Notes under the pieces: model-generated
The model's input: only the letters and a program-made list of their open reading frames with translations
Told to the model about the DNA's origin: nothing
Database searches by the model: none
Assembly: GCA_963210315.1 (NCBI GenBank)
Contig: OY723271.1
Location: 1 to 64,000, forward strand
Direction: 5' to 3'
DNA from: Rhynchopus euleeides
Taxonomy: Eukaryota; Euglenozoa; Diplonemea; Diplonemida; Diplonemidae
DNA: 64,000 nucleotides
Made by a program: the position numbers and the translations under genes
Shown: positions 41,119 through 50,200 of the stretch, piece after piece
Layout of the letters: each line of letters begins with the position of its first letter
How positions within the stretch are numbered: the stretch's first letter is position 1

Positions 41119-41206
41119 AAGCACCACACCAGACCTGGTTGATTTGCCAAGAATCGATTGGGGGGCGTCCGTCCTGGCAGACGGGTGAAAGGAGCAGCCA
41201 TGGCAG
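41119..41206 (+). promoter_or_regulatory. Helitron 3' repeat copy 1, with hairpin, after the replicase gene
   Basis: About 85 bp downstream of the replicase stop that recur, diverged, at 42609-42698 after the second gene. The core is GGGGGCGT then a hairpin CCGTC-CTGGCA-GACGG (41169-41184) then GTGAAA and GAGCAGCCA. A 3'-end or termination element shared by the two Helitron transcripts is plausible. Confidence 0.5.
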
Positions 41207-41369
41207 TAAGAGAAGATACATGCCTCGATCCCCCCCCCCCCCCACCCCACCCAGCCCCACCCCCTTTCCCCCCCTCGACTCAACGCTGTGACATTGTACT
41301 TCTTCTTGCACATGTTGTTCACACACACACACAGCATCACCCTTCAGGTTTGAACACAACTACAACACA

Positions 41370-42438
41370 ATGGGGAGGCAGCTGGACAAGCTGCTGGAGT
41401 CGGGACAATACACGATACGTATCATCTCTCCATCACAGATCTCCATCCGAAACATCAAGAATGGTCTCCCGATGCCAGTCCCGTACGCGCTCACGATGGA
41501 GCTCAAGGCTGAAGAAGAAGCGAGGGAGTGGAGGGAGGAGTGGCAGGGGTTCCAGAAGGAGATCTTTGGGGAGGATCCGGATGCCGATGACTCCCCCCTG
41601 GATGCTGATGAGATCGTGTCCCAGATCCGGGCAGCGGCAGACCATGGGAAGATGATGGATGCAAGGACCGACATGGGCCTAATAGACGACCCCATCGAAG
41701 ATGACGAGTACATCGCCTTCTTGGAGCATCAGCGCAACAATCTGGACGATGGGGATGATTCTGATGACACAGCTGATGATGGGGAGGATTCTGACGACGA
41801 AAGCGGGATCTATCTGACATACGTGCCACCCATCGACCCTGTCCCAAATTCGGTGACTGTTCTTGTTCCTCAAGAGAACAGTGACAAGGCTCCACAACCG
41901 AACAAGGAGGAGATCAACGTGCAGGATCTTCTGGCAAGTCTGTACAGCATAAGCTGGCCTCTGTCAGCACTGGAGCCGGCCAGCGACAATCCCGAGCTGG
42001 CGGCTGTCTGTCCTGAGAGCAAAGAGGGAGAAGAACAGGCTGACGACGGTGCCGAGCTGACAGCTGTGTCTCGCCCTCTTCTGTCCTCACTCCTGACCCC
42101 TCGGATGGGAACAGAAGAGCCTGGAAGACGCGTGCGTGTTGAAACAGTCACAAGATACGAGAAGAGGTGGGACGACGAGGTATGCCATGCACACACGATT
42201 CGATACTCAATCACCACACACCAAACAGATCGTCTGCAAGAGATGTCTCTTTGCCTTCAAAAACACCGCCGCATACAACAAGCACAAGGAGGGGTGCCTC
42301 CAGTTCTGCAGATCATGCGGAGCGGTTGTCGGCAGGAAAAGCCACAAGTGCCGTGCTGGAACGAAGCGGAAGCATGAGAGGGACAGACGGTTCCTCAAGG
42401 GGCGGGACATGTGGGAGGTCAGGTGGGGGACGCCATAA
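41370..42438 (+). CDS. Helitron-borne second gene: acidic protein with C-terminal Cys/His zinc-finger motif (two exons)
   Basis: Exon 1 (41370-42179) encodes 270 residues with a strongly acidic middle (DDSDDTADDGEDSDDE) and no recognised domain. Exon 2 (42229-42438) adds 69 residues containing CKRCLFAFKNTAAYNKH, CRSCGAVVGRKSHKC and a basic tail, and ends at TAA. The exons are joined in phase 0 across a 49-nt GT-AG intron; the finger is encoded in another frame from exon 1, so the intron is needed to reach it. The total is 339 residues. It lies 406 bp after the replicase on the same strand and before the Helitron 3' end, so it is part of the element. The finger suggests nucleic-acid or protein binding; the function is unknown. 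Confidence 0.65.
42180..42228 (+). other. 49-nt spliceosomal intron in the Helitron second gene
   Basis: It starts GTATGC and ends CCAAACAG, lies exactly between codons (phase 0), and joins ...RWDDE to IVCKRC. This very short intron is the best evidence of host intron size in the window. Confidence 0.6.
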
Positions 42439-42832
42439 AAAAACGGTGTGTGTGATGTAAAAATACAATAACAAACAATATACAAAAGGTTGCACCGCCG
42501 AAGGTAATCGACAACACATCAGGGTATTGTTGATGCACGAAGCTGAAGGCGTGTGACTTGGGAAGGAGAGAGGGAGGGGGGCGGGAAAGGGAAAATAAAA
42601 AAGAAACTGAAAGCCCTACACCAACCGGCTCGATACCTGGGAGTGTCGAAAAGGGGGCGTCCGTTTTGGCCAACGGGTGAAATGAGCAGCCACAGAATCA
42701 AGCGACAGAGCAGTGACAGACACAGACAAGACACGTCCGACCCAGCCCCCTCCCCACGAAATCATTGCAGGACGACACACAAATACAGCAACACACTCAC
42801 ACCAAGCATACACCGACCACCAGCGCAGGAAG
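42439..42832 (+). other. 3' non-coding region of the Helitron
   Basis: About 390 bp after the second gene. Apart from the hairpin repeat at 42609-42698, it shows only A-rich and C/A-rich sequence and no coding potential that I can support. Confidence 0.5.
42609..42698 (+). promoter_or_regulatory. Helitron 3' repeat copy 2, with covarying hairpin
   Basis: Diverged copy of 41119-41206. The hairpin here is CCGTT-TTGGCC-AACGG (42661-42676). Relative to copy 1, the innermost stem pair changed from C-G to T-A on both sides, so pairing is kept. It follows the second gene by about 170 bp. Confidence 0.5.
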
Positions 42833-42858
42833 GTAGCAACGGGTGCTTACACTTCTAG
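42833..42858 (+). other. Helitron 3' terminus: hairpin plus CTAG
   Basis: GTAGCA (42833-42838) pairs with TGCTTAC (42844-42850) around the loop ACGGG with one bulged T. Four bases later comes CTAG (42855-42858), the CTRR terminal signature, followed by the T of the satellite. Hairpin position and terminal tetranucleotide agree with Helitron 3' ends. Confidence 0.75.
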
Positions 42859-42859
42859 T

Positions 42860-43028
42860 GCGGGTTTGCGGGTTTGCGGGTTTGCGGGGTTTGCGGGTTT
42901 GCGGGTTTGCGGGTTTGCGGGTTTGCGGGTTTGCGGGTTTGCGGGTTTGCGGGTTTGCGGGTTTGCGGGTTTGCGGGTTTGCGGGTTTGCGGGTTTGCGG
43001 GTTTGCGGGTTTGCGGGTTTGCGGGTTT
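42860..43028 (+). repeat. (GCGGGTTT)n array 3, ending in a LINE tail
   Basis: About 21 units with one extra G near 42889. It starts directly after the Helitron end (a T at 42859) and ends with GCGGGTTT at 43021-43028. It then runs into the oligo(T) of LINE copy C without any intervening base, so the TTT of the last unit and the complement of the LINE tail form one run of eight T. Confidence 0.95.
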
Positions 43029-43701
43029 TTTTTGGTACCCGGGGGCGAACCGGGGGACTGCTACACTCCTTTCTCTGCTCACGGGTGTCTGCTGCATGTC
43101 GAGGCGAGAAGCAAGGTGACATGCAGGACGGAAGCCATCGACACCCGTGTTGTTGGTCGTCTGCTGCAGAGGCTAGAGAGCCGTGTACTCGGCATGTTCG
43201 AACAACAATGGCTGGGCGTCCTCTCCAGTCTCCTCCCAAGGGGTGACCATCGAAAACGCCCACGGCTGGAAACGCGCAAAAAACAGGGTCGAGAGTTTCC
43301 CAGTCGAGCGGTTCCCAAGAGCGAGCGGTCCATCCTTGCAAACCACTCGACCGGGGGGAGAGAACAGGGGAGAAGCGAGAAGGGGCGAAATCAAGTCGAA
43401 TGGTGGATGCATGGAGAGAAATTACAGGGGTCCGTGGTGCCGTGGTCCTCACACATGTTCTGCTTGTGCCACTCCGAGCCGGCGGCCGACACCATCTGAG
43501 CACTCCGAACCCCCCCAAAGGACAAGACTATACACACTGTGCAGGACTCTATTAAGGGAGGGGGGGGGGGGGGAGATGGTCTGGTTTGGGGGACTATTAA
43601 GGGAGGGGGGGGGGAGTGGGGATGTTAAGGATGCTATGCGTTAGACGGCCCCGCCCTGCGGGGCCACGCACAGACGTGTAATGCCCGCTCATCTGCGGGC
43701 C
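43029..43701 (-). mobile_element. LINE C: 5'-truncated family-1 copy joined by its tail to array 3
   Basis: It carries the family-1 (A-type) 3' end from the oligo(A) tail back through the 3' UTR, both twin hairpins and the last few codons, where it stops at GCGGGCC. Compared with LINE A it lacks about 170 bp inside the UTR between two G runs, as expected for template slippage in a G-rich stretch. Its truncated 5' end abuts the T run of LINE D. Confidence 0.88.
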
Positions 43702-43717
43702 TTTTTTTTTTTTTTTT

Positions 43718-44292
43718 GACTTGCCCGTCAGGTGGACCACCGGGTGGGGAGAGAACCGGTGTGAGGCACTTGGGTCCGTCCAGGTGGGCAGGGAACCTGG
43801 GGGCCTCAACCGGGGGGCCTCAAATCCCTCTCTCTCATGCGCTCTCTGGGCACAATGGCCTGTGTCTCATCCCATCCACCACCAAACCTCCCAGGCACAA
43901 CGAGACGCAGCACCTGGAGGGGGGACCCGTGACCTGGCAGAGAAGGTAACGAAACGCGGGGCAGAGGGGCATGCAGTGACGGCGGTGGGTCCTGTGAGTT
44001 GGGATGCCTATTCCCTGGTGCTGTGGTGCTCACAGGGCCGGGGACAGGGGGTCTCGTTGAGGGACAACACTGAACTGACTCGTCGGGCCGACCGTGCCTG
44101 CCGCGAGGGGGAGTTGGGGGGGGAGGGGGGGGGGGGGGGGCGGAGAAGGGGGTATTCACAGCACCTGTGTGTGCTCTACTGCACAAAGGCATCTGGTCTA
44201 GGGGGGGGGATCTACCTCTACTCAAAACTCTACTCTATACTCTACGTAGTCGAGCGGGGACCTGCTCCTTGCAGGTTCGACCACTCTGGCCC
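43718..44292 (-). other. 3' UTR of LINE D
   Basis: About 575 bp. The terminal 120 bp (plus-strand GACTTGCCCGTCAGGTGG onward) are homologous to the 3' ends of copies E and G, which defines family 2; the rest is diverged from them. It contains long G runs near 44110-44145. Confidence 0.75.
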
Positions 44293-47200
44293 TCACTGGG
44301 TGGCGGCGCCTGTCGCGCGCGGCGCGGCGCGGCGTGATCCCTGGGACGCTGTCCCCGCTGTCGCGCGACGCATGCCCGCTGCGGTGTACATCCTCGAGTT
44401 GAGGTTATTGTACAGCCTCTGCTCCTCTCTGTCTTGGAGGCGGACCTTGCAACGCCACGCATGCAGGGCTCGCCTCGCGGACTTGAACTCCTCCTCCGGG
44501 GAGCCAGGCTCTGGGGTGAACAGGGCGTCCCATTCAGCCACCGTCTTGGGGACGTCGGCGTCGTCAGCTGGGGTGCCTTTGTCGGCAGCCGTCGCGCTGC
44601 GCTTCCTGTCCGGGGGAGAGGCTGACACGTCACGGTCGGCCTTCCGCTTGCCTGTGTGCTGCGACGCTGAGGGGGCTGGTGCGTTCTCGCTGGTGGAGCC
44701 GCCCTGCTGCGCGTCGGAGGTGGAGTCGGTGGAGGAGGTGGAGGGCTGAGCGGTCGCGTTCGACGAGGGGGCTGGTGCTGTAGAAGCAGAGGGAGAGCCG
44801 CCCGAGGTCGTGTGTGCGTTACCGTCCGTCGCAGCCCCGTCGCCTCCTCGGTCCGGCGGACGGGTACATGTCTCTCCGTCCGACACACAGCCCGTGCACG
44901 CTAGGCGATTGCAGCCTATGCATTCCCAGTGGGGCGTTCGGGTGTCAAACGGCTGCTCACATCTGACACACAGCACCGACAGTTCGGCTGTCCCCCCGTC
45001 TACTCGGACCATGTGGAGGCCAGCCTCTGCGCCTCGGCAGCCGGTGGAGACGAGGGGTACGGCCGGTGCGAGGCGGAGCACGAAGGACCGCACCTGCTCC
45101 GAGATGTGGAGTGGGCTGTAGTGCGATGTCTTGAACTTGACACCCGCGACAGGCCCGTACGGCTTCCTCAGGGGGCGGTATATCCGCGGTGCAGTGTCAT
45201 CAGCGAGCACGACGATCGGGGAGCCCGTCGCCCGCGCGGCCCCCTGCAGCGTCAGCTCGTCGGCCCACGACGCAACGTTCATGCTGCCGGACTCGCACAT
45301 CTGCCGCGCCCACTCCTCGTAGGAGGGCTCCGCCCTGCTCCTCAGGTCAGCGTGGTCGCCGACCACCTTCACGACGTACTGCCGCAGGCCGTCTGCAGTC
45401 GCGCCGGCCTCGCCGAGGAGGGACGTGAGGGCGTCGAAGAAGCAGTTCCCGGGGGTGAACCGGAAGTCCTGCACGTCCGGCATCTCCAGCACGCTCTGCT
45501 GCTTCGCGGTGGTGACTCCCGGAAGCGCGTGCTCCCTCGCGGTCAGCCACCGGGTCAGGACATCGTCCGCCGGCTCGGGGGCCGGCCCCGGGGGCGGCGG
45601 CGGGGGACCGGCGTCCTCGCTGTCGGTGCTGTCCTCGTCGTCATCCATCACCTCCTCCTGCACCACCGTCGTCGGCTCCGTGCGCCCGCACTGGCAGGGG
45701 TCCGTGACGTGCTCGACACAGTCAGGGCAGCTGGCTCTGAGGCAGTGTACACACCTGCCGTGGGTGTCCTGCGTGGAGAAGTCCGCTTCGCAGAACTGGC
45801 AGAACTCCGTCACGTCCTGCTCCCCCTCCGCCCGCTCAGTTCGCAGCCGCGGGCCCGCGCGGACGGTAGGCCGGGGCCCAGTCGTGCTCCCGCCCACCAA
45901 CTCCTGCACGTCCGCCGGCAGGGTGAGCGCCTGGAAGCGGTCGCCTACTCCCCCGAGGGCGACCGCGGTGGCGATCGGCTTGCACCCGGGGTCGCACACT
46001 GTCGGCGCGCGGTAGTCGCGGAAGACGATGATGTGCCTCCGCAGCACGCACGCCGCCCCGCGAATGAGCACGTCGTCGGCCCACGTCGCTTCGTCTCCCC
46101 CCTCGAAAGCGGACATGCGGCTGGCCCACGCCGCTGGGTCTGCCAGGAGCCCCGACAGTTCGGGGGAGGATCGTACCCGGGCGACGGCCTGTCTGCGGAG
46201 TGGCCCTGCCTCCATCGGGGTCCCTGACGAGGCGAAGCCGTCCGCGAGGGCCACCAGCGCATCCGTGGGCACCCCCCCCGCGCCACCTCCCCCCAGCTGC
46301 TGCACCTGGAACACCGCCGGCAGGAGGTTCCCCAAGCCCCCCATCAGCGAGGTGAAGGACACCCCTACACCGTTGTGGGCAGACCGCCATTCACGCACCA
46401 GGTCTTCCGGCGTCGGCGGCTCGCGGTCTACGGGTTTCTGGGCGGGACGCAGGGGCTCGTCTGAGGGAGGGGGCACCGCCTGGTGGCCTTGTCCCTCCGC
46501 GTCGTCCGGGTCGGTGTCTTCGAATGCAGCACCCTGGCCGACCTGGTCCGGCTCGAACCTGATGAAGTGGTCGGGGTCCAGGGGTGGGGCGGCCTCCACC
46601 TCGACTCTGTCGCGGGCCAGCGACCGGCAAGCCTTCGTAAGCTCCCCGCACTCGAGCAGGGTGGCGCCCAGGGTGTTGTTGAAGGCGGAGTTCACCCTGC
46701 ACGCGTACTCCTGCGTCAGCTGCACTCGGCTCGCTCCTGTCCGCTCCGCTGCAAGGCGCCCGAGCTTCGAGAAGACGGAGTGTGCCGAGGGGGCGAGGCC
46801 GCCGAACAACTCCATGGCGTAGGGGGCGAACACGAGGCCTCGCGCCGCACACGCGTCCCGGTACTGCCGGTTCTTCGTCGCCTCGCCCTGGGCTGCCGCC
46901 GCTCCCGTGAAACGGGCTGCCGCCTGCACGTAAGAAGCGGCCACGGGGTTCTTGACGGTGATGTCAATGACTCGTGGCCAGATCCTCCTAGTCACGAGGT
47001 CGCCCGGGCGCTGCCCATCCTGCAGGAGATGCAGAGACTCCATCTCGGGGTTCGTGCCCGCCTCCTGTGCCAGGGCGAACAGGGCGTCCCGGGTGGCGTC
47101 GTGTCTGCGGGTTAAAGCCCCGCCCTGGTTGCAGTCGAAGGCGTGGGTCCCCATCTCGTCCAGTTCCCTGCCGCACTTCTCGCAGACGGTATCCGGCTCG

Positions 47201-50200
47201 AAGAGGGGAATGCCAAGGCGGGCGCGTGACACGGCGATCATCTGGCGACCCTCGATGCGGCTGTTCTCCGAGAGCTTCCCCCCGAGGAAAGCGCCGGCGT
47301 GGGGCAGCGACAGCGATCGCAGGCGGGCTCTGTCGTGGGCGTCGGACTCTTCGAACAGCTCGCGGTACTGGCGGCTGACGATCGCGCGGGAGAGTTCCCT
47401 CTGCTCGACATCCCCCACGGGGGCTTGCGTGGGGTCGCGCCGTTCGTCCTCGTCCACAGCGTTGTTGTGAGCGAGGCAGGTGGTCTCCCATCCCTCCTCA
47501 TCCCACGTGAAGTTGGGGTCGAGCTCCCGGCACAAGGAGTGGCCGTTCGCCGTGGACGCCAGGGCGGCTGCATGCCAGTGTTCGGCGGCGCGTCGGATCC
47601 CCAGGCCCCCGAGCCTCACCGGCATGGTGGCTTGCCGCATGACTGATTCCGGCAGCACGTCGTCCTCGAGGGCGAGGATCCGGGCGAGGCACTTCTCCAC
47701 GGAGGCGTCGCTCTTCCGGAGGTACTCGGTAACCCCCTTGTGTCCCATAGCCCTCATGTAAAACACGAGGCGGGCAAACCCCTCGCAGTGGCGGAGAAGG
47801 GCGAGGCCGACCTGCTTGTCCTGGAGCTTGGCCAAGGCGTCGAGGTACGGCTGAAACTCCAAGAGCTTCTTGTCCATATAGCTCTCGCAGAAAGCCGCCG
47901 ACCCGATCGGTGCGCCGAGGAGGGTGAAGTTGCGGCCCGCCCTGTACACGATGCCCACCTTGTCCTCGTCCTCGGGGAGCCGTAGGGAAAAGCCCTCCTC
48001 TTCGAGGGCCTCGAGGGACTGCTCGCAGAGGTCGATCAGCTCGCACTTGCTGAGCTTAACCTCCAGCCCTCTCTCCGTGCTGGCCTGGATGACGTAGTCG
48101 AGGGCGGCTCTGACGGCGCACGCTGGGCCCATGATCACCCCGTCGTCGAGGTAGAACAGCGAACCGTCGAGGTCCGTGCGTTTCTTCAGCTCCTCCGCAA
48201 TCTCCTTTATCCCCAAGGAGAAGAGGAGGGGCCCGAGGGGGTCGCCTTGCTGCACCCCACACGATGAAGACACCACCCCTTCGCCGTAGGTGAGGGTGGA
48301 GGGGGAGTCGTAACACCACGCGACGAAGGGCAGCAGGCCGGGGATGTGCCTCTCCACGACCTTGAGGAAGGTCCCGCGGTCGATCGAGTTAAACGCGTTG
48401 GCGTAATCGATCTTGAGGATCACGGCGTCCTCCTTTTCCCTCGAGCGTTCCGCGTACTGCGCCACTACCGACGCCGCGGCCTCCAGCCCCCTCTGCACCG
48501 CTACCCCAACTTGGCGACCCCGCATGAGGATGCGCCGCGCGTCCCCCTTATGACGCGTCGAGAGGAGTTTTGCGGCGAGGCGTCGGAGCGTCTCTCCGCA
48601 GGCAATGGGCCGAACGTCCTCGTCACCCTTCACCAGGGCCGAAAGCTTCGCGCCCCCGAGCACAGGCATCACCTCCTGGGGCACGGCACCCTTGACCATC
48701 CGGTTAATTACCTGGGTGAGCATGGCAGTCGGCTTGGCTCCCAGCGCATCCTTGCACTCCAGGGCTTGGCGGACGTGGTCTGGACGCAAACCCATCTGCC
48801 CGCCCGACGACCCGTTGGGGAAGGACTTCACCGCTCGGAAGACATCAGCCGGCGTGAACGCCTTGCACTTCTCCGCGGGTACGGTGCGCTCCAGGTGGAC
48901 CGCTCCACCCTCCGGGTGTTTGCCCTGCAGCTTCTTCAGGGTCTCCGTCGTGCTGGGGGCGACTTTGGCCGGGACGAGGTGCTTGTGGGCTGCTGAGACC
49001 CGGTTCTGCCGCGCCAGTTGACCGACCCGCCTCTCCCATCTCTCCTCATCGGACAAGCGCGGCGGTGCGCTCCCGCGGGACCCCGTGCCCCCCTGGCGCT
49101 TGCTGGCCTCGCGGGCCTCCTCCCAGAGCGTGGCGTACTCGCCCCTCTTCCACCGGTCGAAAACCTTCTGGCGCTCGCGGAGGGTGACTTTGCTCTTCGC
49201 TCCCCCCATCCTCGCCGAGCGGAGGAGGACGAGCGGGGCCATGAGGAGGATGGTCCACGCTGCGACGGAGTTGCGTGCGGCGGTCTCCCGTGCGGCCTCG
49301 CTGAGGGCCGCGGTCCATGCCTTGACGAGCGGCTTTGGCACCTTTTCCCAGACCCGGATGTTGTGCCGGCGGAGTTCCTCGACGGAGGGGAGTTCCCCAG
49401 CCGGGATGTCCGCCCCCACGGCCTGCGCCTCCGGCTCGGGCTCGAGGTCTTTGCGGCAGGCGGTGCAGGACTGGTGGTCCCCAAGCGTGATCACCTTATC
49501 GCACTTGAGGCACTGGGCGAATTTGAGGGCCCGGAGCGTCCCCCTGCTCAATACGTCCCCCTTCTCGAGGTGACGGTTGAGGTGATCCTTCATCGACGTC
49601 GGCAGGATGGGGATGCCTGCCTGCATGAGGGACGTCCTGCAGGAGTCGTGCGGGCAGTACAGCCTGGCAGTGGAGCGCTCGACCAGCTTTGACCCCACAT
49701 CGAGCTCCTCCTGTCCCTCAGCAGTCTGCAGCTCCGCCATCCTCGCGTTGGACCGCGTGAGGAAGGCCGGCTCGGCCCTGTTGACCAGCCCCTGCAGCTC
49801 GGCCCGCGGGATGCTGACACCCTCGAAATGCTGCCCCGTCAGGGCTATCACGCGGGTCTTCTGCAGAAGCTCCTTGTCGGGCACCTTCGCTGGGCGGATG
49901 GAGACGATGGGGTGCTCGCCGCCCTGGACCACGACGATGTGAATGCTCCACACCCTGGCCGCGAGTTGCAGCGCGAGGTGGTCCATCCAGCTGCTGGGCC
50001 TGGCGAGGTTGGCTGCATAGGCGAGGTGTTGGGCCTTGTCTCCGCCGAAAAGGTCTGTGAGTGCCTGCAGCTTCTTCGCAGCCTCCGAGAGGTCCTGGCG
50101 CCTGAGTGCGATGTCTGCTGCGGGGACCCCGATGGCGAAGAAACCGCAGTCGCCCTGCGCCGCGTTGGGCACGCGGGTCGCCCCGAAATCCCTGAGGAGG

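Larger units (their letters stand above)
13190..42858 (+). mobile_element. Autonomous-type Helitron (Helitron2/Helentron-like, with OTU) inserted in the satellite and split by two LINEs
   Basis: The element lies between satellite arrays 2 and 3. It encodes a Helitron Rep-helicase-OTU protein on the plus strand in three segments (14144-15492, 26258-26495, 37251-40963) and a second two-exon gene (41370-42438). It ends with a hairpin and CTAG directly before a T of the satellite. Without LINEs A and B the element is about 8.1 kb. The OTU-like domain and a T/T junction (satellite GGGTT before, TGCGGG after) suit the Helitron2/Helentron branch, which inserts between T and T, better than the canonical A/T-inserting branch; this assignment is inference. 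The exact 5' end is uncertain by a few bases. Confidence 0.8.

Noticed and set aside
41119-42698. Minus-strand frames sharing a LLLSPVCQDGRP-like peptide
   Set aside because: The resemblance is explained by the duplicated hairpin DNA on the plus strand; the frames have no other support.
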